Positions 34,757-47,983 of a stretch of DNA of 64,000 bases are shown here, in pieces (position 1 is the first letter of the stretch; each line of letters begins with the position of its first letter). The position numbers were made by a program, and so were the translations under genes. The stretch covers positions 1 through 64,000 of the forward strand of contig QANT01004479.1 in NCBI GenBank assembly GCA_003254885.1, in the 5' to 3' direction. A model generated the notes under the pieces. That model was not told the DNA's origin. It saw only the letters and a list, made by a program, of their open reading frames with translations, and did not search any database. Source of the DNA: Purshia tridentata. Taxonomy: Eukaryota; Streptophyta; Magnoliopsida; Rosales; Rosaceae.

Positions 34757-37700
34757 ATGAGTGACCCTAAACCCCACTCCGTCGACTACGCTCCATACCC
34801 GAAGCTGGACCCGGACGACGGCGCTCCACCTTCCCAGCCCGAAACTTGGACCTCCGTCTCCATCGCCTCCGAAGCTCCGCCACCGCAACCGGAATTGCCA
34901 AAGGCCCCGCCAATCGTAAATCCTCCGGTACACGCCGAGGCTCGAGCGCCGATCCCCGGCGACGACCCCACCGCCGCAGCGACTTCCATGCCGCCGGAAT
35001 CCAATCCCTACGTCGCCACTCCGGAGCCGCCTCCCTCGTCTTCTGTCAAGAGTGAGTAACTAACACTTGCACTCTTCGTTTATACAAACACAAATGAAGA
35101 GTTTGGATCTATTTGGAATAAGGATACAAGTAAAGCCAATACAATTTGGGGTTTTGTTTGAGTTGAATTTGGGGGTGTTGCTGTGGAGGTTGTAAATTGC
35201 GATACATTTGTGACGTTTTGTTTTGTTGTGATATTAGATAAGATGGATTCAGTGAAAGATGTTCTTGGAAAATGGGGGAAGAAGGCTGCGGAAGCCACCA
35301 AGAAGGCCGAGGATCTCGCTGGCAACATGTGGACACACTGTAAGCATTCGATGCCTCAGCCTGTAAATTATGTGCTCATTTTGGGTGTTTTAGATGTTAA
35401 TTTGAGATTGTAATTGTCTAGTGCACGCACTAGAATTATGTATAAGCCAATATAGTAGATTGCCATTAACAATGATTTGATTAGATGTTGTAAGGGTGTT
35501 TGTTTTGTTTGTGTTTTTGTTTTTTCTAAAAACAATTAAGCAATTGCACAAAATTTCTATGTGAAGCATTCGGGTTTTTGGACAGTAGAGGTTATATTTT
35601 GGGTCTATTATTCGTTTAGCAGTTATGTAAGACGGATAGTTGATGTTATTTGACAATATGAATTAGCCTTGTACAAGGGTTTTATTTATTTTCATCTCTA
35701 TGAGGACACCTTGGTGTTCAAGGTACCACCTTGCCCTCATCCTATGTTAAAGCCAAGTTGAGTTCCTCAGTTGCCTAAAAATAAGAAAAAGGTTTAAATT
35801 ATTTTTTTCTGAGCCTATAGGCTCAGGATGGAGACAGCAAACCTAGATGTTTACCTTTTTTGGTGCGTCAACTGTACCAGGTATTTTGCCAGTTACAAGT
35901 TTTTCCACATAGAATTTAAACTAGTTTTGAACTCTGACCTAAGTGTTTTGTGTGTTAACCAATCCTTTGGTACTGGGAGTTGGAATGCAGAAATGGTAAC
36001 AATATGTGTGCTTTTTGTTGGAAGTGGATCTTAGAGTTGTGGATTTTTCCTTTGGATTAATTTTCACTGACTTCCAGCTTGTCACATTAAGGTCTTGTTA
36101 CTCATTTTTGTAGTTGCAGCAGTTGTTGTAGGAAGTAGGAACCATGAAAATTTCTGGGTTTGAAATCATTGCTGGATTTCATACTCAGTATATTCTCAAT
36201 TGTTTAATTTATGAGAGATATATTTACTGATCTTTCCCTGATCTAGTGAAAACGGGACCAAGTTTTGCTGATGCTGCTGTGGGAAGAATTGCTCAGAGCA
36301 CAAAAGTACTTGCAGAAGGTGGCTATGAGAAGATTTTTCGACAAAATTTTGAGACTGTCCCTGAAGAGCAACTTCTAAAGACATATGCTTGCTATCTATC
36401 CACATCTGCTGGCCCAGTAATGGGAACTATATATTTGTCAACAGCAAAGCTTGCATTTTGCAGTGACAGTCCTCTTTCATACAAAGCTGGTGATCGGACT
36501 GAATGGAGCTATTATAAGGTATAGTGGATTGTTTTGCTTGCTCATTGGTATTCAACTAGTTGCCCTCTTTCTTTCCTTGAGTTACAACCTAGGAGCCATT
36601 GGTGCTAGGTTTGATGCTTGCCAATTTTGGATAGTGAAATTTGAATTTCTGTCATATTTTTCTCCTGCATATCATATGATTTAATATTATAATCTAAGAG
36701 TAAGTTACACTGACCTTTTGAGGTTACTGCAGGCACAGGAACCTCCGTTTTATTTTCAGAAATTACACTAACCTTTTGTTTCATGTTAGGTTTTAGAATA
36801 ATTTCTAGTGCTGGATGTATAGTTCTTAGTTCTGAGATAGGTTTTAATTGACAAAAAAAATTTCCCTTTCTAATAAGTTTATTAAATGACAATAACTATA
36901 TTTTTTAGATTATCGACCCAATATGATAGTTTTTTGAACTTATTTTTATACCTAAAAGATATTATCGAGAAATACACTATTATCAACTTTTTCATAAATA
37001 AATTTAAGATTTATGTAATAAGGGAGGTTATCATAATTTCTTAAAATAATGAGGTTTCTGCAATTTCACTTATCCTCAGTGGAGCTACATGTGATTTACC
37101 CTATAATCGTTTTGCGATACACTCCTTGTGCCACCTTTTTATTCTTTCTTTTTTCCTGGTGTTATGGTGCTAGAGTAATATCCTCCAATTGTGTATTCCC
37201 TTTATGAGTTAATTGAGTCAGAGGAAAGAGGAAGACTTGAAAAAATTCCCTGATGTCACGGTTTTTTGAAGGCTGATTGACTGAATGGCCTATTGTGACA
37301 TTTTGGAAACGATTTTAAAGTGGAATCACCCAGTGCTTCTTCAGGAAGTCCCAAAAAAACTGTTTTCAGTTGCATGACGTATGAACACATTTCCAAAAGT
37401 AGTGTCCACGCATGTGACACACAAGTACACAAGTAGGTAGTGTCAGTACATGTAACTAAATTGTCTGTGTAACTGTTTAACCTTCTAGTGCAGTATATTC
37501 AGTTGTTAAAATTGTTTACCCTTCTTTTGGAAAGAAGGCTAGAACACAATCTTTGGCATCACATCTAAATCTTGAGTTAGGTAACTCAAACTTTGCACCG
37601 GTATGTATCAACAGTTAAATAAGAGGAAATATGTTATTTGGAAGATGCAACCTTATATAAGTTGTGCTTTCTCTGTACTGACCTTCCTCTTTTCTAAAAT

Positions 37701-37995
37701 ATTTTTGCTTGTTATTTCATATCATAACACTTTCGATCACGTGGTACACCACTTTCATTTTTTTTGCATATCATAATCTTGCATGTTTCCCTCTCATATG
37801 TAGGTGGTTATTCCACTACATCAGCTGAAGGCAGTCAATTCATCAACAAGCAAACTCAAAACAGCTGAAAAATACATCCAGGTCATCTCTGTTGACAACC
37901 ATGAATTTTGGTTTATGAGCTTTGTACACTATGATAGTGCTGTGAAACATCTTCAAGAAGCACTGCATCCTCATCCCCAGTCCCACAGCTTGTGA
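34757..37995 (+). CDS. GEM-like protein (GRAM domain, ABA-responsive family)
   Basis: This encodes a GEM-like/FIP1-type protein with a PH-like GRAM domain expected to bind membrane lipids. Relatives include Arabidopsis GEM, which affects cell division and epidermal patterning, and several ABA-responsive members. Exons are 34757-35051, 35238-35339, 36247-36518 and 37804-37995, giving 286 residues. Residues 1 to about 98 are Pro-rich and probably disordered. A Lys/Ala-rich helix ([18 protein letters not shown]) follows at about 109-127. The GRAM domain covers about 160-280, with [28 protein letters not shown] and WSYYKVVIP. The last intron is long (about 1.3 kb). All splice sites are GT-AG. The ATG at 34757 is the first in frame after a gagaaaATGA context. 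Confidence 0.92.
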
Positions 37996-38568
37996 TGAGT
38001 ATAAAGCGAAACCATTGCCATGTCACAGGAGAGGCATCATGTTGCCAGGAAGACGTCTATGCCGATGAATTGTCCTCCGGAATATGGAATATCTGAGCTA
38101 TAATGTTGTATGCTGTATGTTCTTTTCATTTGTGGAATTGCTGTGACATAGTTGTTATTAGAACCCATAGATTGCGATTTTACATTTCTGATTTGTTTGA
38201 GGGAAGCTTCAGTTACATCTATATTTGTTGTAAATGGCATTTGTGTTTATATATACATAATTGAGGTCATATTACATACTCTGTGATTACTTTTGTGATA
38301 TTTTTTAGATTAAATTTTCTCGATTCATTCATGGTGATTCTACTAGTCATGTTAGAGCTGAGGGCTATTCTTTCTTTTCTTGGCGGATGTGAGAAAAATT
38401 TCAATTATGGTGATTGATTTTACTTCTTTTTTTAATATTCTCTCTTTTCTTTTTTACATTGAAAGGGATTAAATTCTTATTATAATTTCGACTCATTTTA
38501 TGTGGAGGATTAAGCCTTTCATTGTGAACCACAATGATCCATGAATTTAGGACCATGTCTGGCCCATG

Positions 38569-38602
<34 letters not shown>

Positions 38603-40582
38603 AAATGAGAAAAATAAGTGATTGTCCCATTCTTTAAATCACTTGAAACACATTTGACAATTGGGAACTTTTTGGTCCTCAAATCAAACAAAAATATGGG
38701 CCACTTCTTTTCTCCAACTACTCATCCCACAATCAACAAAAGTTTTTCTTTTCTTTAAAGGAGAAAATTTTGAAACTTTAGAGCATTAATTGTAGGGATA
38801 AGTACTTTTAATTATTAGAACTACAAGTCTCCACATTTCTAAAACTGTGGTGTTTCAAAAATGTTTCAATATTGTGATGTTTTTGCATAAATCAATTCAT
38901 TTGTTCAGAATCTATACAATCTCGGGTACCTTACGTTTAGGGAAGGAAAGCCAGTAAAATCAGACAAAGATTTTTTTTTTTTTTCTTACAAGAAAAGAGA
39001 GGATTCGAAATCGGATGTGGACGCATCCCAATTCATAATGAATCGAAGGTTGAAGATCATAAAGTAAATGTGGATCCCAATTTTCGCACAACAAAATCCA
39101 AATATGTCACTCATTTATTTAAAAGCCATTTATAGATCTTACACACACATTAGCTGTAATGTCAGTCATATTTGTATTTTGTGGTCAGGTAGCTCTTTTT
39201 TCATTGGATAGTGTTTAGTGAAGCACAGAGATAGAGCCCACCTGTTTAGAATAAAGCAGCAGCATTAGCTCAACCAAATTTCACATCATTTTTCCGACAC
39301 CTTCAGCACTCCACTAGCTGTGTACTTTTTTATTCTTTACCACTTCCACCATTTTATTTCAAAGAAATTATAATTTCAGAGTTTTTTTTCTTTTTGTTCT
39401 GGAATTCTCAGAAGTTACAGTGACAAAAATTCACACTGGATGCTCACGTGCATAGTTATAATGGTAACTTTTTCATGTCAGAGATCCATCTATCTATTGG
39501 TTTTGAGATTTTATGAAATGAATTGGGGTTAGAGTGAAAAGCGACTCAAATTATATGAGTTAAATTATAATTTGTTACTAACTGTAGGGACTTCATTGCA
39601 CATATTAAAATTTAATGTCAGGAACGTCCATTTGGAAATTTTTTTCTGTGTAACCGATACACTGTTACGTGATATAACTAATTCAACGTATAAGGGTAAT
39701 GTTGGACGAAATATTTATTTTTGTAAAATATGATATTAATAATATTCATTTACATTATAACACATATGTTAATTACACTACGTACTGATGTATCGGTCCT
39801 AAAAATCTCTCTCCCATTTGTAGGCGTTTGATGCTAAAAGAAAAATATGCTGCAAGTTTTGCAGCTTCATAAAAAAAACAAAAGTATTAACTTAACGATC
39901 CTCATTAGTTTCATTCTTATAAGTTATAACTATCATAAGCAAGTCTCTAAAACAAATTATCACCACTTTTCATATTCCTAAATTTCACAAGATCCAAGTT
40001 GTAATATATCATCCTCTTTTGTCCGTGATCCATCAGCCATCTCATCCACCAAAATAAAATTAATTACGCTACAATATATTAAGCACAAAATCAGTACCAA
40101 AAGGATAGATCATATTCTTCTCTATAATTTGCTAATTGGTGCAAATATAGCGTCCACATGAACCTATATAATTGAGGCTTATACATGCTGTGTAAACAAA
40201 ATAGCGTCCAAAGTGATGGCCAAATTAACCAATAACAAATGGTAATTGGTCAACATTTTCCAAAACTTAAGTTTCACATTATAACATTTTGATTTTTGAA
40301 TTAACTCCAAAATGTTACTAACCCTATAAAAATATATGAATTAAGAAGTTGTCTGTTTTTTTTTTTTGGGGGTCAGAAATGTCTATTTGTTAATATACTA
40401 TTTAGAAGATAATAGGGAAAACGAAAAAAGGTTCTAATTACTTGGGTTTTCTTGGCAACTTAATTGAAGGGCAGCGTACGTGTTCATGCAGCAGATTCTT
40501 GAACATGCACAAATTAATTAATTAATTAGGGGATTGAGAATGAATTGCCAAAATTAATAGAAAAAAACTAGAAATATTAAAA
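37996..40582. other. GEM-like 3' UTR and AT-rich intergenic DNA
   Basis: The first 250 bases are likely 3' UTR. A CT microsatellite lies at about 38571-38600. No gene or clear element was recognised in the remainder. Confidence 0.55.
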
Positions 40583-40968
40583 CAATAATACTATTCTTAC
40601 CATATTTTTATATCATATTTGTTATACCATATTACGTGTCATTATTGTACTAGCTGGGTATTTCCTTATTTTTAGGGTTTTTATTTTTATTTTTTTTTAA
40701 ATAATGCTATTTTAACCACATTTTTATACTATATTTGTTGTACCATCTTACGTGTCATTATTATACTAGTAAGGTATTTCCTTATTTTTAGGGTTTTTAT
40801 TTTTATTTTTTTAGTGTCCAATGTATAAATATCATGTAGATTGTCAAATAAGATGGTATAAAAATGTGGTAAGTGTAGCATTGTTGTATTTTTTAATGTC
40901 CAGTAAATGAATTTCATATAAATTGCCAAATAAGATGGTATAAAAATGTAGTAAATATAGAATTGTTG
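40583..40968. mobile_element. Nested palindromic MITE with 7-bp target duplication
   Basis: The ends are inverted repeats: caataatactattcttacca on the left against the reverse complement of the right end, caacaattctatatttacta. ATTAAAA directly flanks both sides (40576-40582 and 40969-40975). Inside, a second left arm (from about 40703) and a second right arm (to about 40884) repeat the same sequences, so one copy appears inserted within another. Both left halves share tatttccttatttttagggt. It is non-coding. The 7-base duplication is nearest to hAT-type (usually 8 bases). Confidence 0.75.
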
Positions 40969-43147
40969 ATTAAAAATATTGCATGAGCATATGAGCCTTT
41001 GAGGCTCTTTTTTTTTTTTTTTTTTTTCTCAAACATATATCGATCATTGTCCCAACGTTGATGAATTAACTATGACCTCCCAAAATTAAAAAACCACAAA
41101 TAATAAATTTATGGCTTAATATATATCATCTTCAATTCAATTGATTCAAGTAGCCGTTCTAAGATAGCATATATTCTCTTCTAGACCCTTTTTTTAACCA
41201 TCATTTTTTGTAATTAAAATTTTGTCGATCTTGCTAAACAATCCTTTTTAGTTTTTTGTTATTAACTAAATAGTATGATAAGATATTTTTTTTTTTAATC
41301 TCGAACTGTGAATTTGAATTCAACCTTCAATCACATTAACTTAATTAATAATTCAAATATATTGTTTAGAGGGTACATAATTTTAATTAATTAACTTCTC
41401 ACTAATGTGTCCGCTATTTTTTTTTTCTTTATATATATGCAAGTATATATGCACCGATCGAAACTCTTGATAGCCTTGTTCATTCAATCGTTTCTGTTGT
41501 GTCTTCAACATTTGTGATTTGTAACAGCAAAAAGAAAAAAGAAAAAGAAAGGACATAAAGAAAACTTATAGATAGAGAAGAAAGACGAATATATGTATAT
41601 ATATTATATGGCTAAACAATAATTTTGGTCCATGCATGTGTTTTACCCAAAAATAAATTTTGTTCTTGTAATTTTAAAATTTTGCATTAGTATATATTTT
41701 ATCTTGTTTACAATTTAAAGACACTTTATACTAAAATGAAAGTTTGACAATGACAAAAAATTATGTATATAGCTTTTAATTTGATTTGATTTTTAAACAA
41801 AAATTGTAATTTTCAGTTTGTTAAATTTTTTTTATATTGTAAAAAATATAAAACATAGAAAATAAATATGAAATTTTGAAACCACCTGCACTAAATCTAT
41901 TTTCGAAGAAAATCAAAGAGGCTAANAAAATGTTTTTTTTTTTTTTCCCTATTTTATATGTAAGCTGAATAAATTAGGAAAACGTAAAACTGGTAAAAGT
42001 AAGAAGAGGACATGCAGAAACCAAGGTTGTGATTAAGACAGATGAATGGTGTTTTCGGACCTTGAGTTGAGAGAGAAAAATGTGAAAATATAATAGCAAG
42101 GAAATTAAAATAAAAATAATTAAAAAGGAGCTAGAAAAATAAAACAAAAAGTTAAAAACCAATCTAGTGCAGACTGGTGTAAATAATGGGTCATCTGCTG
42201 AGATCACGTGTCTGATTAGCACTGAAATCGGTGGGTTTATCAGCTTCTTTCACTTTCTGATCCAAAGTGTCCAGAGAAATGCATATGGGAGGTTGCAGCC
42301 AAATTAATGAGAGAGAGAGAGAGAGAGTTAAAGCTAAAGCGGTGATCATGGAAGAAAACAAGGATAAGATGACAATTGTGAATGAATGTACCACAAACCC
42401 ATATCCCCAAAAACCAGAAATTAAAATCCAAACAAAATTAATTAATAAACAAAACAAAAAGCACCAGCTGCTTTCAGCTTTGCTTTGCATGCCATATCTG
42501 CTATCTACACGTTTTGATCACTGGAATAGGAGTTTTTCTGGGTGCTTCATCACCATACCATCATCATCACATCATCCTCGAGCATTATTAATGCAAGCTA
42601 ATTATAGTCCAGTTTAGCTTACCTTAATTAGGTTAAGCTAGCTTACCCTTTTTATGGTTTGGGTTTTCTGGGCATTGTGAAAAGGGTTCATAGAGCAACA
42701 AAGAAATTGAGAAGTTAATTAGCTTCAAAGTTGATAACTGGGTTGGTAAATAATTTGCATGCAGAGAGTTCTAAATCAAACAAAGGCATTAATATGTTTT
42801 AGAGCATCGCATGATTAACAAAAATTAATTAATTACACTTAATTAGCACTAGGGGTAGAGACTAATATTAATTAAGACAAAAATTAATAAAGTATTAGAA
42901 GCAAGTGATGAAACCCTAGCTAAGCTAAGTTAAATTAATTATCATTAAGAAGAGTAAATGAAAGGAAAATTCATTGACATTGCAATGGCCTCTAATTTGA
43001 TACGTACAACTTAATTAATTTGTGAGTTGCTAATAGATGATAATGTTTGATTTGCATTAAATTAGTGGCTGATCACTGCAATCGATCTGTCTGGATCTTG
43101 AGCTAGCTAAGCTAAGCTAAGCTAACACTGACATGTTGTTTAATTAA
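40969..43147. other. Intergenic DNA downstream of the ZF-HD gene
   Basis: No gene is supported. A single N is at 41926. A GA repeat lies at about 42310-42327. Position 43081 onward contains a short agctaagctaagctaa repeat, in the likely 3' UTR of the minus-strand ZF-HD gene. Confidence 0.5.
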
Positions 43148-43957
43148 TTAGGGTTTCTTACCCAGAGTGTGCTTGTTGTTGTGCATCCAAACCTTGAGCA
43201 CATGCCGTTTCAGCCCCGTCTCCGCGCACAACTCCTCCACCGCCGCCTCGTCGTGCTTCTGAATCCGCCACCCCACCCTCTCCGCAAACTCCAGCATCTT
43301 CTCCTTCTGCTCCTGCGTGAACTTCGTCCTAAACCTCTTCTTCATTCCTCCACCGCCTCCTCCTCCGCCGCCGCTTGAGCTCGGATTCGACACGTAGTCC
43401 TCCCCCTCCTCCCTGCTGTGGGACCCGCCCCCGCCCGATGTAGCCGGCAGGGCCAGGGGGCGATGAAGCTGATGCGGGGTAGATGTCAGGTGGAGGTACC
43501 CGGATGGCGGCGGCGGACGGTAGTAAGCTGCCGTGAATTGCTGCTGGTGGTGGTGGTGGTGGAGACCGTACGGTCCTCCTCCTCCTCCGCCTTCGGGCTC
43601 TTTTCGGTGGAAGTTGCGGTGGCAGTTGCAGGCGGCGCATTTTAAGGAGTCGAGGGTGCCCTCGTCGCCCCCAGCAAGGAACTCGCAGCAACCATCCACG
43701 GCGTGGCCACCCATGGTTACGGCGTGGTTCTTGAGGCATTCCCTGTACCTTACCGCCACGTTGGCAGTCAGGGTGGTGGGGCCCCTCTTTCTAGCGGTGG
43801 AGGCAGCAGCACCCTCTGCCCCTCCTCCTCCTCCCCCGCCTTCTCCGCCTCCCGTAGTCCCCATTTTGGGCCTGGAGACGTCGTAACTCGGCGGTGGCCC
43901 TGCGGGAATCTCCTCCATTCGATCCTCGTCTTGGTCTTCGTGCTCGTCGAATTCCAT
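43148..43957 (-). CDS. Zinc-finger homeodomain (ZF-HD/ZHD) transcription factor
   Basis: This is a plant ZF-HD transcription factor expected to act in the nucleus as homo- or heterodimers. The single exon of 269 residues is typical, since this family is mostly intronless. The ZF-HD dimerisation domain is at about 67-120 ([37 protein letters not shown]), with all Cys and His positions in place. The atypical homeodomain is at about 206-263 ([20 protein letters not shown], ending VWMHNNKH). The linker is low complexity, with poly-Gly, a His5Gln3 run and Pro-rich segments; an acidic stretch opens the protein. GC content is well above the flanks. It resembles the ZHD1-4 group, but I cannot assign a member. 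A sense-strand GA repeat precedes the ATG by about 6 bases. Confidence 0.95.
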   Translation of the reverse strand: MEFDEHEDQDEDRMEEIPAGPPPSYDVSRPKMGTTGGGEGGGGGGGAEGAAASTARKRGPTTLTANVAVRYRECLKNHAVTMGGHAVDGCCEFLAGGDEGTLDSLKCAACNCHRNFHRKEPEGGGGGGPYGLHHHHHQQQFTAAYYRPPPPSGYLHLTSTPHQLHRPLALPATSGGGGSHSREEGEDYVSNPSSSGGGGGGGGGMKKRFRTKFTQEQKEKMLEFAERVGWRIQKHDEAAVEELCAETGLKRHVLKVWMHNNKHTLGKKP

Positions 43958-43962
43958 TAATT

Positions 43963-44060
43963 CTCTCTCTCTCTCTCTCTCTCTCTTTATCTGTGTTTCT
44001 NCTCTCTCTCTCTCTATCTGTGTTTCTGTTTCTCTGTCTTCTCACTCTCTCTCTGTTTCT
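43963..44060 (-). repeat. (CT/GA)n tract in the ZF-HD 5' leader, interrupted by one N
   Basis: CT repeats with tctgtgtttct interruptions lie on both sides of an N at 44001, and the two sides repeat each other. In the gene's direction the tract reads (GA)n. Its true length is unresolved because of the N. Confidence 0.85.
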
Positions 44061-47000
44061 GTGTGGAGCTGAACTGAAGATCTACATGGCCGCCAGCTAG
44101 CTTGCTAGCTGCTGAAACCCAAAACCGCTAATCATCAGCAAAAATCTTGATCCACCGGAGATATACATACATACAAATATATATATATATATACACACAT
44201 AAATGACTAGCCAAACAAAACCAAATGTTTGTTTGTATTATATCTAATGCGTACATGTATATTACGTAATAGTAATTAAAATAACAGTTAATATTTTTTT
44301 CTCTATTATTTAATATTTATAATGGTTAAAATAAAATAAAATTCCAAAGGCTGAGAAAAGAAGATAAGAGGAGAAGGAGAGAGTGTGGCCATCAATCCCC
44401 CCCTCTGCACAAAACACCTGTCATATATTAGTCTCACTCCCAAACCCTTTCCGGCCCTTTCATCATTTACTTTTTACATATCTAATTTGATTTTATCTGA
44501 TTAAATACTTCTAGAATAAGATAATGCTTATATTGTCGGAACTTGATCGAATCTAAATTTAGCATATTTATATAATATTAATTTAGTAGTTTTAATTTAA
44601 ATCTGTCAATTTAAATATTTTATGTTATTCGATTGTTTGGTAATATAGTATTCTCGTATGATCATAAAGATTATTTAATATTATCAAATCGGTATTAATT
44701 CAAGGATTTTAATTCATTCATATTTTCTCTCACACTCACTAAATATTACTAATCAATCATCTTATACATCCCAAAACAGTAAGATCGTAGTACATTAAAA
44801 CTAGCTAGACCTAGTAATTAACGAGTTGTGTTTTTTGTAGTTTTATATTGTGTTCGTGTTCGTATTCGTATTTGCGTTCATGTTCATGTCATCTGAAAAA
44901 AATGCATAATCTAAACATTACTTACACATTAATATAACAAGTGAAAATGTCAATATATTCAAATATGACAAGTAAACATAACATATGAACACGACATAAC
45001 CAGCCCGTTTCACCTTTCGTGTTCATCTCCATTAAGATCGACTATTACTCCTATAAAATAATAATAAATAATTTCACAAGCTAATAAATTATAAAAATAC
45101 ATTTATTCTTAACCGATTCAAATGGAGTTTGTGGGTTAACACTAAAACAACCCTATTAGCTTAACATATCCACATGATTTCAACACGACACGAAAAACTT
45201 CAACTCAAACATTGAATTTTTTGTGTATGATCATTTTGTGTTAACGAGTTATGTATAATTTTGTCATATCTAATTAAAACCGATTGCCAATTCTAGTCTT
45301 CTAATTTAGGTTAACTAGAAGCTAGCCATATGGTTAATTTTTGAAAGCTTGTTTTTGGGGTTAGCTTCCAACTGTAGCTCTTATCATTTCCTTGAGCTAA
45401 TTACATATTATGCCATGCAGTGTGGTCCTTTTCTTTTTTTGGTTTTCCTTTTCTGTTGAGACAGTCTTTGTTTTGTTTTCTTTCCTTGTGGTAAAAAGTA
45501 AGATTTGGGAATCACTTTCTCAGTAATAGCATGAAAATAAAAAGAAATGGCAGAGAAAGAGGACTACCCAGTTGGCAAGTATTCTCAAAACAATGATAAA
45601 GCATGGTAGCAGGGGTGATGTTTGGGAACAGGGATAAGATAGACCTGCTACCCTATAACCAGCCCAGCCAGGACCTCACATATATAGTACAGCACTAGCT
45701 ACAACTTAGTTGGGAAAAAGACAACACGTACTAATCAAAAATATATAAGTTAATTAATTAGTTTATTTTCCAACATAGAAGGAATTAATTATTATGAAAT
45801 ACTTAATTAGAGGGTACGTGCAAGTGTTGGGTACGGTTGGTGGTTCAAGATTTGGGAACAACAGAGGTAAACTTAGGACATTGTTTTTACATGGAAAAAA
45901 TTAAATTGTCGGCATTTCTGGGAGCTGCCTACGTGTCCTCCATTTCAGACATCATGTTTATATATTTAACATTTTTATAACTTGGGTGCATCTATTCATG
46001 ATACCCTACAATTTCCTCTTCATACCCTACAAATTTTTGTGTACATTTATAATCTCGATCGTTTTACCCTTAAAAAAGTCAACAAAACTACCAATTAAGC
46101 AACCCTAGACCCCTCCGGACCCTCCCCACCTACCCCAAGACCCCCTTCCCTTTTCTGCCACCGAGTCAGCCACCCCTTCCCCAACTTTTTCTTGTAAGAC
46201 TATAGGACATAATGTTTATTGGTAAAATAAATGAGTTCATATTTAATATATTCTTCGTACTACATACAATATATTTAACGGTAAACAATCGATTTATACT
46301 TTGATAGTGAAAATTTAAACTCATATAGCAATATAATACTAAACAAACATGACTTTGTGCCTTGACTCAAAGTAAAGCAACTATAGCACCTTGGCCAAAA
46401 AAAGAAGAAGAAGCAACTATAGCACACACACATGGCCTAGCTAGCTTGTGTACGTCTTGAGTAAGAGTAAAGCAACAATAATAGGACCAGTTAGTACTAA
46501 CAAACAGATAAAATAGTAAGGAAACTCCGGTGAGTTTGGTTTTATTTTAATCGGAAAGAGAGGAGAGAAGAACGTGGTACTCTTCAAATCATATATATTA
46601 TGAAGTCTCTCACAATCGCACACATGGATCGATCATAATTCACCAACAAAACAAAAGCATACCCATCAATATTCACCCACATTAAACGCATGCAATTAAT
46701 TAATTAATTTGGCTCAATTTTTTTGTGATTGTGAAGATCCAAGTACTAGTACTAGCACTGAGGTTGTTGTAAATGTGTACGTATGGATTCATGATCAATT
46801 TGCTGACAAGAATGTCGACCGAACATGTGGAGAGGATGCTCTGCAATGAGAAATCTGGACGTGTAAGTATATATATGTAATCGATAAAACTTTCACGTAC
46901 ACAATTCCTATGTATACGTGTCACTCTACTGTGAGGCAGTACTGTAGTGTAGGGTAGACCTAGCTTTAGTACATAGCTACCCTCTATTACGATTGTCCAT

Positions 47001-47393
47001 GCATGCCCTTCATTTTCCCTTCTGTTTCAGATCGATGCTTAATTGGTTTAAGGGTGCCTAACGTAAATGTATATATAACTCCCTCTCTCTGTTGTTCTGC
47101 CTTGGCTTTGACCAAAAATAATGTAGATTTTTTGTTTTTGTTTTTTCATATTTTTCATGTTTTTCATGTTTTTTTGGGCAATATATGTTTGTGTTGTAAG
47201 TGTGGAGTTACTGTGTGAGTGAGTGAGTGGGTGAGGACTGAGAAAGTGGATGTGACCATATGACAAGATGGATAAAGTAGGCCTTCTTTTCAATTTCCAT
47301 GCTTTTTGGCAGCCTTTTCATATTTTCTTCTCTAGTACTCCTGCCATTTTAATTAATTACTTAATTAATTAATATTACCGTTTTTATATATAA
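44061..47393. other. ZF-HD upstream region and repeat-rich intergenic DNA
   Basis: No gene is seen. Positions of about 44815-45300 look like an old repeat: aacgagttgtg near the left end and gttaacgagttatg near the right end, with cgtgttcgtattcgtatttg inside, a wording typical of decayed non-autonomous transposons in plants. Short frames such as 46441-46623 and 47003-47218 lack any domain. Confidence 0.45.
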
Positions 47394-47983
47394 AGATCCG
47401 TTTGGATAGGGGGTGATTTAGATTTGAATTTGAATTTAAGCTCTCTAAATTCAAATTCACCTATTTGGTATAATTTAAAGGAGTGTATTTGGATTTGGCT
47501 CAAATCCAAGATGGATTTGAGAGGGCTAAATCCATAAATTTCAAATACATTCTCCAACTAGGTATTTGAAATCCCACCATCCCAATCTCTCTCTCTTTCC
47601 CTCACCTGCGGCTACAATTGCTGGCAACCACTGCCGGTCACCCTCTAGCGTTTTTTCCGGCCACCACTGGCTACTTTTTGACGACTTTTCCGGCCATCAC
47701 CGACGACTTTTTCGGCCATCACCGACAACTTTTTGGTGACTTTTTCAGCCATCCTCTGGTAACTTTTCCGGCGACCCTCCGACAACTTTTTTTAGTTTTA
47801 ATTATATATTTCAATTCTTAAATTGTCAAAAATTAAAAATTAAAAATTGAAATACTTCGTGAAATCCTCGCCTTTAAACTTTGTATCCAAACAATAGAAT
47901 TTCAAATTTAAGGATTTCAATTACATGGATTTCAAATACATAAATTTGAAATCCAAATCCAAATTCAAGAATCCAAACGCCCC
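47394..47983. mobile_element. Harbinger-like MITE with internal minisatellite
   Basis: The left end agatccgtttggat and the reverse complement of the right end ggggcgtttggat form short terminal inverted repeats. The subterminal regions are rich in aaatccaaat-type motifs in opposite orientation. TAA flanks both sides (47391-47393 and 47984-47986), matching the three-base TAA/TTA duplication of PIF/Harbinger elements. In the middle (47640-47790) a degenerate repeat around ttttccggccatcaccgacg is present; its open frame is probably not a gene. Confidence 0.65.

Noticed and set aside
43329-43886. Long Pro/Arg-rich frames overlapping the ZF-HD gene on both strands
   Set aside because: They are by-products of the GC-rich Gly/His/Pro repeats in the real gene.
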